The notes under the pieces are model-generated. The model ran no database searches and was not told where the DNA came from. It saw only the letters and a program-made list of their open reading frames with translations. A stretch of DNA of 64,000 nucleotides from the NCBI GenBank assembly GCA_003559095.1, contig PWMW01000043.1, forward strand, positions 1-64,000. Direction: 5' to 3'. Position 1 is the first letter of the stretch. The number at the start of each line of letters is the position of its first letter. Of this stretch, positions 17,780 to 26,351 are shown in pieces. The translations under genes were made by a program, and so were the position numbers. Origin of the DNA: Clostridiales bacterium (GTDB lineage Bacteria > Bacillota > Limnochordia > Darwinibacteriales > B1SED10-159).

Positions 17780-17800
17780 GGCTGCAGTGTAGGAGGTTTG

Positions 17801-18917
17801 ATGATGATACAACTGGAACTGGGTGAAATCAAAAGCCAGAGCCAGGATCTGCAGCGCCGGATCCTCGAAATGAGGGACTATCTTTGACGTTCCCGGCCGT
17901 GAGGAACGCAACCAAGAACTGGATGACGTCATGTCACAGCCTGGTTTTTGGGATGATCAAGAACGATCCAAGGCCGTAATCGCCGAGGCCAAACAGGTCA
18001 AACGGGTGTTGGAACACTACAAGACGGTGGAACAGGCTTACGATGAACTGGAACTGCTTCTCCAGATGGTGGAGGAAGAACCAGGCTCTGGTCTGGAACA
18101 CGAGCTGTTGGAACAAGCAGCTACCGCTGCCAGCCTGGTAGAACAGTTGGAACTAGACGCTATGTTAAGCGGCGAATATGACAGTCATAATGCCATCGTG
18201 GCCATCCACCCCGGAGCGGGTGGCACCGAGTCGCAGGATTGGGCCCAAATGCTGCTGCGGATGTACACTCGTTGGGCGGAGCGGCGAGGTTTTTCCGTAA
18301 AGACATTGGACTTTCTGCCTGGCGATGAAGCGGGCATTAAAAGTGTTACTTTGTTGGTAGAAGGGGAAAATGTCTACGGTTACTTGAAGGCCGAGAAAGG
18401 TGTCCACCGACTGGTGCGGATATCGCCCTTTGACTCTTCGGGACGCAGGCACACGTCTTTTGCGTCTGTGGACGTAACTCCGGACGTGGATGACGATGTG
18501 GATGTCCAGATTAACTCCGATGATCTGCGGGTGGATACGTGCCGCTCCAGCGGTGCCGGTGGTCAGCACGTGAACACCACAGATTCAGCCATCCGGATTA
18601 CCCATGTGCCGACGGGGCTTGTGGCTTCCTGCCAAACGGAGCGGTCACAGCATGCAAACCGGGATTCTGCCATGAAAATCCTCCGGTCCAAACTGGCCGA
18701 ACGCCTTATGGCCGAGCAGCGGGCGAAGATGGATGAAATAAAGGGCGAGCAGGGCGATATAGCCTGGGGCAATCAGATTCGGTCGTATGTGTTCTGCCCG
18801 TATACCATGGTTAAGGATCACAGAACCAACGCTGAAATTGGCAATGTGGATTCTGTTATGGATGGGCAACTGGATCCATTCATCGAGGCATATCTGCGGA
18901 GCCAAAGCCATAAGTGA
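17801..18917 (+). CDS. prfB: Peptide chain release factor 2, with programmed +1 frameshift
   Basis: Release factor 2, recognising UGA/UAA, about 371 aa after the shift. Zero-frame translation from ATG 17801 (ribosome-binding site AGGAGG) runs 28 codons to an in-frame TGA at 17885-17887. Slipping +1 at CTT TGA C continues as DVPGREERNQELDDVMSQPGFWDD, the normal RF2 sequence. The specificity motif SPF (ISPFDSSGRRH) and the catalytic GGQ (GAGGQHVNTTDS) are present. The ORF track lists only the downstream part from 17931. Overlaps no neighbour; follows secA by 21 bp. Confidence 0.96.
17873..17888 (+). promoter_or_regulatory. RF2 autoregulatory frameshift site
   Basis: Sequence AGGGACTATCTTTGAC. 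The slippery CTT (17882-17884), the UGA stop (17885-17887) and the following C are the conserved RF2 shift signal. The internal Shine-Dalgarno-like element is AGGGAC rather than the common AGGGGG, three bases upstream of CTT. When RF2 is scarce the ribosome pauses at UGA and shifts +1. Confidence 0.92.
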
Positions 18918-19057
18918 TGGTGGGGCTTTCTCCAACAATGGGCTTATCTGCTTGGAGAAGGCCTTATTCCGTTGTCTGCCGTATTGCCAGATGGCTTCAG
19001 ACTGGTCCTCCGGTGCTGTTGGCAGCTGAGACCAGGGGAAAGGAAGGTACGGACTTC

Positions 19058-20788
19058 ATGACGAAACGCATTCTGTGGGCATTGATGATTGTCGCGGCCA
19101 TCATTGGTCTCGCTGTCGGCATGGAACGCATGCATGTTGAAGGGGAAAATCGTCAGGTCGAGATTACCGTAGATTGGCCGGCAGCTCAGCAAATGGCCGC
19201 CGTAACCGGACAGAGTCTGCATGCTGTGTTAACGGCTCTGGGCGAGGCTGGCGTGTACTCAGCAGCGGTCATGCCCCGAACCATGGCGGAGTTTGGCGTC
19301 TCGGGACGGGATATTCACAGCCAGGCGGCGGCGGTATGGTCAGAATTCCCGCAGCAGCGAGATACCATGGCCCAGCAGCCAGTGGGTTTTTGGGAAGAAG
19401 ACCTGCAGACAACTTTGGATGCAGGCTTAGCTGTGGTTCCCCGGGTGGGGAATCCTCCTTGGGGACAGGATTTGACGTGGTCACAGCTGGAACCTTATGG
19501 TCCCCATCTGGTCATTTTCGGCGGCCGGGATGCCGCCGGCTATCCTGATGACTTGGATCACACCCAGGATGCTCTGCAGGCATTGGGTGCCAGAGCTGGT
19601 GTGATTGAGTTTGCCAACCAGCGCGGCCTGGCGGCCATTGCCGCCAACAACCCTGCTGTACGCGTGCATGGCATCTCGGCCGAAGAGATGAAAAAACTAT
19701 CGAGCGAGCGGGTACTGGCCCGCTATCTGCGCGCCGTACGTGAACGAAATATCCGCGTGCTTTACTTCCGCGGCTTCACCGAACGGGCCGAGGATTGGGA
19801 GCGCACATTGAACTTGGTGCAAACCGTGTCAGCGGAATTGACGGCCCAAGGATATACGTTGGGTCCGGCTGAGCCTTTTGTACCATGGCAGGTGCCGCCG
19901 ACAGTGAAGAGCGCTGCTTGGCTCGGTTTGGGAGCTGGATTTGCCATATTGATGAGCCAGTGGGTGGTCATGCCATCCTGGTTGTTGTGGGTGTTAACCG
20001 CTGTGCCATGGCTTTCGTTGACGGGTATGCTCTTGCTGCGGCCGGATTTGGCTGCAGCGGCAGCGGCCCTGGCGGCTGCCTTAGTGTTCCCAACACTGGC
20101 CGTAGTACAGATACCGGCCGCATCAGGACCGCGCTTGCGCATGGTGGCCCATATTACCGGCATTTCCCTTATTGGTGCTCTGATCATTATCACGTCGTTG
20201 GGCGGCACAGAATACATGCTGAAGTTGGCAGAGTTTCGCGGTGTGAAGCTGATGCATGTGGTCCCCGTGGCCGCCGCCATAGCATTCGGACTGCTCTGGA
20301 AGCAGATGCCAGTTCGGCGATGGCAGTTGGTGCGACGGCGTCTGGACGAGCTTTGGAATACATCCATCCCCGTGAAGCAGGTGCTTTTAGCTGGTTTTTT
20401 GGCCATGGCTGCCTTTGTGTACCTGCAGCGCACTGGCAATTTCGGGTTGCCAGCTCTGGAGTGGGAGATCCAATTTCGCGAAATGCTCGAACGTGTTCTC
20501 CTAGCGCGTCCCCGCACCAAGGAACTTTTCCTCGGCCATCCGGCGCTTTGGTGGGCGGGGGCATCCCTCGGGCGCTGGTCTTGGTGGATTCCCGTGGCGG
20601 CCGTGGGCCAACTCAGTGTGGTCAACACGTTCACCCACATCCATACACCACTGATGATCAGTATTCTGCGGACGATGTATGGTCTGAGCATGGGATTGGC
20701 TTTGGGCTGGATTCTCGAGATCATCTGGAACCGATTATTAAGGCGGTGGATCTATGATTCTCTTGTCCGGATACTACGGGTACGGTAA
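19058..20788 (+). CDS. DUF5693 multi-pass membrane protein
   Basis: Membrane protein, 576 aa. An N-terminal segment (~4-22) acts as signal anchor. Residues ~30-290 form a soluble extracytoplasmic region with LVIFGGRDAAGYPDD and a YLRAVRERNIRVLYFRG stretch, suggesting a barrel-like enzyme fold. About eight transmembrane helices follow from ~300 to the end. The family lies beside csaB in many Bacillota and is thought to act in envelope polymer handling; no reaction is known. ATG 19058 gives a good signal anchor; the track start 48 codons earlier is not supported. Overlaps csaB by 35 bp. Confidence 0.8.
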   Translation: MTKRILWALMIVAAIIGLAVGMERMHVEGENRQVEITVDWPAAQQMAAVTGQSLHAVLTALGEAGVYSAAVMPRTMAEFGVSGRDIHSQAAAVWSEFPQQRDTMAQQPVGFWEEDLQTTLDAGLAVVPRVGNPPWGQDLTWSQLEPYGPHLVIFGGRDAAGYPDDLDHTQDALQALGARAGVIEFANQRGLAAIAANNPAVRVHGISAEEMKKLSSERVLARYLRAVRERNIRVLYFRGFTERAEDWERTLNLVQTVSAELTAQGYTLGPAEPFVPWQVPPTVKSAAWLGLGAGFAILMSQWVVMPSWLLWVLTAVPWLSLTGMLLLRPDLAAAAAALAAALVFPTLAVVQIPAASGPRLRMVAHITGISLIGALIIITSLGGTEYMLKLAEFRGVKLMHVVPVAAAIAFGLLWKQMPVRRWQLVRRRLDELWNTSIPVKQVLLAGFLAMAAFVYLQRTGNFGLPALEWEIQFREMLERVLLARPRTKELFLGHPALWWAGASLGRWSWWIPVAAVGQLSVVNTFTHIHTPLMISILRTMYGLSMGLALGWILEIIWNRLLRRWIYDSLVRILRVR

Positions 20789-21794
20789 TTGGGGTGATGA
20801 AGCGATCTTAGCCAGTCTTTGCCAGCAATTGGAGGCGCTGGGCTGGTCGCGCCAGGATATGGTGGTGCTTTCTGGGAATCCGTCTCAGACAAAGGCCTAT
20901 CACAAGACCAAAGCCGTGGGGCGCTATGACATGACGGCCATTACGGGGCTGCTGCGCCGACGAACGCCCGTCATCAGCGGTGGGGGGTCGCTACTGCAGG
21001 ATACCACCAGTTGGCGGACGATACCCTATTATTTGGGACTTTTGGAGTTGGCCCGACTTTGCGGCTGCCCAACCGTCATGTATGCTCAGGGCGTGGGTCC
21101 CATTCGCCGCCGCTGTTTTCAGGCATGGTCCGTCCGGGCTTTTCAAGGCGCAGCGGCCTGTTCTGTGCGGGATAGCGACAGTGACGATTCTCTGGTGCAG
21201 TGGGGCCTGCCTGCGGGTACGGCCTTAGTCACAGCGGATCCCGTGTATAGTCTCGTGCCGCTTCAGACAAGCCAGCGCAATCGGCAGCGATTGCTGATCA
21301 ATCTGCGCCCACTGCCTAGGGATCGTGTGGATCTGCACGGATGGGGGGCCAATCTGGACCGCTGGCACCACGAAGGATGGCAGATCGGTCTGCTGCCGCT
21401 GGGGCCCGGTGACTCGGAGCTGCTGCGGGTGTTGACTGACCATCGGCCCTGGCTGCGCTGGGAGGAAGGTGCCGACGTCCAAGAACTATTGGAAATTTTC
21501 GCCAGCTATGATGTGACGGTCAGTATGCGTCTGCATGGCATGATCATGGCGGCTGTGGCCGGCTGCCTCCCTGTGGGGGGCGCCTATGACCCCAAGGTGA
21601 AGGCTGCCGCCGAGCAATTGGGCAGCAGTTGGGTAGATCCGGCGAACATCACGGATCTCAGGTCTCTGGTTGCCCAACTATGGCAGCGGCGTTCCGACCA
21701 AGGGGCCCAACTGGATGCCCGCGTGGCCAAACTTCGCGCCAAGGCTGAACATAATCGGAATGTGCTGGAGGCGTTGCAGAGAACACAAACCTGA
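20754..21794 (+). CDS. csaB: Polysaccharide pyruvyl transferase CsaB
   Basis: Enzyme, 346 aa, that adds pyruvate ketals to a secondary cell-wall polymer so that SLH-domain S-layer proteins can bind. The family start MILLSGYYGYGNWGDEAIL and the later DVTVSMRLHGMIMAA segment are diagnostic. It starts within the DUF5693 gene, behind AAGGCGGTGG, suggesting coupling. Its presence implies an SLH-anchored surface layer or, in diderm Bacillota, SLH-anchored outer-membrane proteins; no SLH protein is encoded in the window. Confidence 0.93.
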   Translation: MILLSGYYGYGNWGDEAILASLCQQLEALGWSRQDMVVLSGNPSQTKAYHKTKAVGRYDMTAITGLLRRRTPVISGGGSLLQDTTSWRTIPYYLGLLELARLCGCPTVMYAQGVGPIRRRCFQAWSVRAFQGAAACSVRDSDSDDSLVQWGLPAGTALVTADPVYSLVPLQTSQRNRQRLLINLRPLPRDRVDLHGWGANLDRWHHEGWQIGLLPLGPGDSELLRVLTDHRPWLRWEEGADVQELLEIFASYDVTVSMRLHGMIMAAVAGCLPVGGAYDPKVKAAAEQLGSSWVDPANITDLRSLVAQLWQRRSDQGAQLDARVAKLRAKAEHNRNVLEALQRTQT

Positions 21795-21824
21795 ACTTTT
21801 CCAGAATTGAGGTGGACGAGTCGC

Positions 21825-22565
21825 ATGAACATTTTGGGTATTCCTGTGGAAGGCGTTACCATGGATGAGGCCGTTCATCGTGTGGCGGATTTCGTGGCCG
21901 AGCGGGATCGTCCGCATATGGTGGTTACGGCCAACTCAGAGATGATCATTGCTGCCAATTACGATCCGCTGTTGGGACATATCTTGGAGCGGGCCGACCT
22001 AGTGGTTCCCGATGGCATTGGGGTCGTCCTGGCCAGCCGCATTCACGGCCAGCCGTTTCCCCAGCGCATACCGGGTGTGGATCTTATGTACCAGCTTCTC
22101 CAGCATGGTCATAGGGAGGGATGGAAGTTCTATCTCTTGGGAGCCGCGCCCGGCGTTGCCGAGCAAGCGGCTGCCGCCATCGCAGAGTCCTTCCCAGGAA
22201 TACAGATTGTTGGTTGTCGAGACGGTTTCTTCAGCCGCGATGACGAAGAAGCTCTGCTCAAAGACCTGCGCAGCAGTGGCGCCGACATCCTCTTTCTCGC
22301 CATGGGTGTTCCCCGCCAGGAAAAATGGGCAGCGGCCCATCTGGGTTCGCTGGGCATCCCCGTGGCTATGGGTGTAGGCGGCAGCTTCAACATATGGGCG
22401 GGAGTGGACCGGCGGGCGCCAAAATGGATGCAGTCCGTTGGTTTGGAGTGGTTGTATCGTCTGCTGAGGCAGCCCCAACGCTGGAAGCGTGCTGGAGCCC
22501 TGCCGCAATTTGCTTTACTCGTCCTTTGGGAACGAATTCGCGGCAGAGGGGGGACCCGCAAATGA
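21825..22565 (+). CDS. tagA: WecG/TagA/CpsF family glycosyltransferase
   Basis: Membrane-associated GT26 glycosyltransferase, 246 aa, that adds N-acetylmannosamine-type sugars to a lipid-linked precursor. Motifs: VVTANSEMIIAANYDP (~40-56), RIPGVDLMYQLL, LFLAMGVPRQEKW, and GVGGSFNIWAGVDRRAPKW. ATG 21825 is preceded by GAGGTGG. Overlaps the YitT-type gene by ATGA. With csaB it suggests synthesis of a ManNAc-containing wall polymer; the exact polymer is inferred. Confidence 0.9.
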   Translation: MNILGIPVEGVTMDEAVHRVADFVAERDRPHMVVTANSEMIIAANYDPLLGHILERADLVVPDGIGVVLASRIHGQPFPQRIPGVDLMYQLLQHGHREGWKFYLLGAAPGVAEQAAAAIAESFPGIQIVGCRDGFFSRDDEEALLKDLRSSGADILFLAMGVPRQEKWAAAHLGSLGIPVAMGVGGSFNIWAGVDRRAPKWMQSVGLEWLYRLLRQPQRWKRAGALPQFALLVLWERIRGRGGTRK

Positions 22566-23413
22566 AACATACACTGCGAAGGACTATACGGGACTATCTC
22601 GGTGTCCTGATCGGCGTGGTGATCACGGCAGTAGGATTGTCCTGGTTTTTGATTCCCAATCGCATTGCTGCTGGGGGCGTCAGCGGCTTGGCGACGGTGA
22701 CATACCATCTGTTCAACTTCCCTGTGGGTGTGACCATGTTAGCTTTGAACGCACCGCTGTTTGTGATCAGTCTGCGGTTATTCGGATTTGGGTTTGGCGC
22801 CAAGACACTCTTTGGCGCCGTGGCACTGTCCATCGTTGTGGACATCACCAGTTTTTGGGCGGTTCCTGTGACGACAGATCCACTGTTGGCTGCCATCTAT
22901 GGTGGTGTTATCGCCGGTGTCGGACTGGGCTTGGCCTTTCGCTATGGCGGTTCCACAGGTGGCACGGATATGGCTGCCCAAATTCTGTCCAGGTATATGT
23001 CCACCAGTGTGGGCCAAGCACTGCTCTTGGTAGATGGTCTGGTTATTGTCCTCGCGGGCATATCCTTTGGACCGGAACTGGCGCTGTACGCGATGATTGC
23101 TGTTTTTGCCACAACTAAGGCCATTGACTTGGTGCAGGAAGGCCTTCCCTATGCCAAAGCAGCCTTTATCATCTCCACTCATCCGCAGCGATTGGGGAAG
23201 GTTATTTTGGCGGAACTGGAACGTGGGGCCACGGGGCTCAAAGGGCGTGGTGTCTTCACCAACACGGAGCGCGAAGTACTCTTCGTTATTGTGGCTCGTT
23301 CCGAGATTGCCACACTGAAGGAAATTGTTCATGAGCAAGATCCGAAGGCGTTTTTTGTTATTACGGATGTGAATGAAGTTTTGGGAGAAGGATTCAAGAA
23401 GCTCAGTACATGA
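22562..23413 (+). CDS. YitT/YvjA family membrane protein
   Basis: Integral membrane protein, 283 aa, with a DUF161 (YitT) transporter-like region of about five helices (~12-200; motifs VGLSWFLIPNRIAAGGVSGL and RYGGSTGGTDM) and a C-terminal cytoplasmic DUF2179 domain (KGRGVFTNTEREVLFVIV...DPKAFFVITD). The family is widespread in Bacillota, and B. subtilis yvjA lies in the same neighbourhood. Transport substrate unknown. ATGA overlap with the previous gene; the track start at 22325 is in the tagA gene and is rejected. Confidence 0.88.
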   Translation: MKHTLRRTIRDYLGVLIGVVITAVGLSWFLIPNRIAAGGVSGLATVTYHLFNFPVGVTMLALNAPLFVISLRLFGFGFGAKTLFGAVALSIVVDITSFWAVPVTTDPLLAAIYGGVIAGVGLGLAFRYGGSTGGTDMAAQILSRYMSTSVGQALLLVDGLVIVLAGISFGPELALYAMIAVFATTKAIDLVQEGLPYAKAAFIISTHPQRLGKVILAELERGATGLKGRGVFTNTEREVLFVIVARSEIATLKEIVHEQDPKAFFVITDVNEVLGEGFKKLST

Positions 23414-23455
23414 ACCCGCACGGCATGCGATCAATACTGCGGGTTGGAGATGGGA

Positions 23456-23485
23456 TTGGACAAAGAACGTCGAAACCGGTAAAAT
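23456..23485 (+). promoter_or_regulatory. Candidate sigma-A promoter of ctpA
   Basis: TTGGAC, an 18-bp spacer and TAAAAT. Transcription would start about 135 nt before ctpA. Just upstream, AACCCGCA / TGCGGGTT arms (23413-23445) may form a weak hairpin ending the previous operon. Confidence 0.5.
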
Positions 23486-23627
23486 GAAAGCGAAAACTAT
23501 TATCAGCCCTAGCGAGCGGCCCAATGCCGGCGGCAGCGGCGTGAGATGCACGAACTTGACTCTGTAACTGTGTTTGCTTCGGCCACTGGACCGCAGCAAG
23601 CAGCCCTCAAAGGATGGTGATGATTCG

Positions 23628-24821
23628 ATGAAATGGTGGCGCTCTGTTATCGTCGTATTCTTGGTTGTGTTGGCAGCAGGCGGTCTGTTTGGTGCCCTAT
23701 ACCCTCATGTGTGGGCCAGTCCCGAGGGTGACGCGGATCTTGGTTCTGTGATGGAGGTTATTGCACTTTTAAATACCCGCTACTACTACCAACCGGTGAG
23801 TACGTTCGATCTACTGGACAGTTTTAATCGCAAAGGTACCATCAATGGCATGCTGCGCGATGCTCTGGAGGATCCGTATACACGTTATATGACCCCCCAG
23901 GCCTTTGAACAAATGATGACCAGTACGCGAGGTGAGTATGGCGGTATTGGTATCGTTGTGGGCATGCAGGAAGATCAGCTGACGGTGGTCTCACCGTTCA
24001 AAGGAACGCCCGGCGACCGGGCTGGCCTCCGGGCCGGGGACCGTATCCGGGCCATTGACGGTCGGCCAACGACCTATATGAGCCTGGACGAAGCGGTCAG
24101 CCTCATGCGGGGGCCGCAGGGTGAGGACATTACCCTGACCATCGGCCGTGGTGATAAAGAATTCGAAGTCTATATCATCCGCGACATCATTAATGTTGTG
24201 TCGGTGGAAGAACCCAAAATGCTGGAGCATCAGATTGGCTATGTGAAGATGACGAATTTTTCCGAGCGGACCCACGAAGAGCTACTGCAGGCGTTGGCCC
24301 AGTTGGATGAAGAGGGTATGCAGGGCTTAATATTGGACCTGCGCTTCAATCCCGGCGGAACGCTCAGTGCCGCCATTCAAGTGGCTGACACATTCTTAGC
24401 CTCCGGTCCCTTGGTGTATCTAGAGGATCGTGACGGCAACCGCTCGCCGTATATGGCTCAGAGCAATGGTACTCGGGAACCCCTTCCCATGGCAGTGCTT
24501 ATCAATGGATCCAGTGCCAGTGCTTCGGAAATCGTTGCCGGAGCTCTGCAGGACAACGACCTGGCCGTCCTGGTGGGCAGCCAGACCTTTGGCAAAGGGC
24601 TGGTGCAGTCACTGCATCCGCTGCGGGATGGCAGTGCCTTGACCGTGACGGAGCAGGCCTACCTCACATCGGGGGGCCGCAACATCAATACTCTTGGCAT
24701 CGAACCCGATGTCTTTGTTGAAATTGATGAAGAAAAGGAAGAGGATCTATATCTCGGCGACGAAGAGGTCTTTGATGAGCAGCTCCACAAAGCCATTGAA
24801 CTGATTTTGGCTGCCCTCTAG
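23628..24821 (+). CDS. ctpA: C-terminal processing serine protease (S41, CtpA/CtpB)
   Basis: Exported, membrane-anchored protease, 397 aa. N-terminal anchor helix (~5-25), a short helical region, a PDZ domain (~95-180; GGIGIVVG and GDRAGLRAGDRI) and the S41 catalytic domain with Ser in NGSSASASEIVAGAL (~305) and the general-base Lys in TFGKGLVQS. ATG 23628 behind AAAGGATGGTG. Precedes the MinJ-like gene as ctpB does in B. subtilis, although the usual ftsEX partners are absent. Likely processes envelope proteins or wall hydrolases. Confidence 0.93.
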   Translation: MKWWRSVIVVFLVVLAAGGLFGALYPHVWASPEGDADLGSVMEVIALLNTRYYYQPVSTFDLLDSFNRKGTINGMLRDALEDPYTRYMTPQAFEQMMTSTRGEYGGIGIVVGMQEDQLTVVSPFKGTPGDRAGLRAGDRIRAIDGRPTTYMSLDEAVSLMRGPQGEDITLTIGRGDKEFEVYIIRDIINVVSVEEPKMLEHQIGYVKMTNFSERTHEELLQALAQLDEEGMQGLILDLRFNPGGTLSAAIQVADTFLASGPLVYLEDRDGNRSPYMAQSNGTREPLPMAVLINGSSASASEIVAGALQDNDLAVLVGSQTFGKGLVQSLHPLRDGSALTVTEQAYLTSGGRNINTLGIEPDVFVEIDEEKEEDLYLGDEEVFDEQLHKAIELILAAL

Positions 24822-24839
24822 CCGACCTGCCTCGAAAAT

Positions 24840-24867
24840 GGAAAATGGGCGTTCGAGCCCATTTTCC
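24840..24867. terminator. Inverted repeat after ctpA, possible terminator
   Basis: Perfect 11-bp stem GGAAAATGGGC / GCCCATTTTCC with a 6-nt loop, 18 nt after the ctpA stop. The descending arm is T-rich but no separate T tract follows, so efficiency is uncertain. Confidence 0.55.
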
Positions 24868-25090
24868 CATTTCATGGTGTCAGGTCACTGACATGGACGT
24901 CTGCTTCATAGCGACCAACACGTGGTGTACAAGGGAGTTCGAAACGCCTTGAACGGGCGTTTCTCCGAGCAGGACCGTTGGCAGTGCGCGTTGGAACCTG
25001 TCTGGTCAGCAGGTCGGTTTGCCGAGGAGTACTGCCCAGGACAGCTCCTGCCAAACAGCTGAGTTACCTGGGCCCAAGGTGGTGTGCGGG
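24868..25090. other. Gene-free, hairpin-rich spacer upstream of the MinJ-like gene
   Basis: No credible gene. Several inverted repeats follow one another: GTCAG / CTGAC around 24880, AAACGCC / GGCGTTT near 24943-24962 flanked by GGAG / CTCC, and GGAG...CTCC arms further right. It does not match SRP RNA, 6S, tmRNA or a known riboswitch by eye. The ribosome-binding site AAGGTGGTG of the next gene is at its end. Confidence 0.35.
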
Positions 25091-26347
25091 ATGGACGAAC
25101 TGCATAATCTTCTCAGGGCGCTCATTGAGACGCTGCCGAGGATCATGGCTGACGGCGGATTCGCCCTGTTTCTACTGCTCATTATGGTGTTGGTTTACTC
25201 ACAGTACAAGCGAGCCCTGCGCCTAGAGTATCATGTCTTCGGCCGGCATCGAGACACACCGTTGGGATTGACACTGCAGGCCTTAGGCTACGGCATCATC
25301 GGCGGCATCTTGGCTACCCTATTGTTCGTGTTCCTGGGTATCTCGCTGAGCGGTGCAGGAATCCTGTATCTTCTGCTTTTGGCCGTTTTGCTGGCCATGG
25401 TACACCCGCGCTATATGTGTTTTTCCTATTCCGGAGGACTGATTGCCCTTGCACATCTACTCTTCGGATTTCCTGAGGTCCACGTACCCGTGATCATGGC
25501 CCTCGTGGCCGTTTTGCACCTTGTCGAAGCTCTTTTGATCCGTCTCCAGGGTCACAGATTGGCAACACCTGTGTATGTGAAGCATACAAGCGGTTCGGTG
25601 GTGGGCGGCTTTCTTATGCAGAAGTTCTGGCCGCTGCCCTTTGTGGCCTTGATGGCTGTGGTGATGATGGAAAATGCCATGGATTTCAGTACCATGGCCA
25701 TGCCCGATTGGTGGCCCCTGATGCGCCCCGATACGCCGGTGCCCGGAGGTCATTCCATGGTCTTTTTCCTAATCCCCGTGGTGGCGATCCTAGGCTATGG
25801 CGATATGGCCGTGACTTCGTTCCCCAAAGCCAAGGCGCGGCAGTCATCCTTGTATTTGACCATCTTCAGTCTGATCCTCCTCGGCTTAGCGTTGGCAGCA
25901 TCCCGCTACCCCGCTGTGGCTTGGGCCGCCGCATTGTTTTCTCCCATTGGGCATGAGTGGGTAATTCACCTCGGACAGCGGTGGGAACAGCGGCGAGCGC
26001 CTGTGTTTACCACCGAACACGGATTGATGGTTTTGGACGTACATCCCTATACTCCAGCGGCCAAGATGCAGCTGCGGCCGGGCGATGTGATCCGGAGTAT
26101 CAATGGTCACTCTGTGAGCAACCCGCAGGAACTGTTGGAACAAATCACGCCTTGGGTGATCGATCCCGTGTTAACCGTTGAGAACGTTGTGGATGGCAGC
26201 GCACCCCGAACCATCCACTACAAAGGGAAACTGCCCCCGGTGGGGATTATCCCTGTTCCGGACCCGACGCAGGCAGGCTTTCTAGGTATGGATGGAGAAA
26301 CATTGATTACATGGCTGCAGACGAAGCTCCGGGGCAGAAAGGGGTAA
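25091..26347 (+). CDS. MinJ-like multi-pass membrane protein with PDZ domain
   Basis: Membrane protein, 418 aa, with about eight hydrophobic helices spread over ~20-300 and a C-terminal PDZ domain (~320-395; LMVLDVHPYTPAAKMQLRPGDVIRSINGH). This architecture and its place right after the ctpA/ctpB gene match MinJ (YvjD), which bridges DivIVA and MinD in Bacillus cell division. Sequence reading cannot prove the division role. ATG 25091 is chosen for AAGGTGGTG; the track start 24 codons upstream has no site. Confidence 0.7.
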   Translation: MDELHNLLRALIETLPRIMADGGFALFLLLIMVLVYSQYKRALRLEYHVFGRHRDTPLGLTLQALGYGIIGGILATLLFVFLGISLSGAGILYLLLLAVLLAMVHPRYMCFSYSGGLIALAHLLFGFPEVHVPVIMALVAVLHLVEALLIRLQGHRLATPVYVKHTSGSVVGGFLMQKFWPLPFVALMAVVMMENAMDFSTMAMPDWWPLMRPDTPVPGGHSMVFFLIPVVAILGYGDMAVTSFPKAKARQSSLYLTIFSLILLGLALAASRYPAVAWAAALFSPIGHEWVIHLGQRWEQRRAPVFTTEHGLMVLDVHPYTPAAKMQLRPGDVIRSINGHSVSNPQELLEQITPWVIDPVLTVENVVDGSAPRTIHYKGKLPPVGIIPVPDPTQAGFLGMDGETLITWLQTKLRGRKG

Positions 26348-26351
26348 TGCA

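Noticed and set aside
24868-25090. SRP RNA or 6S RNA in the ctpA to MinJ-like spacer
   Set aside because: The SRP core GGTCAGG...GGAAGCAGCC and the long 6S duplex are absent.
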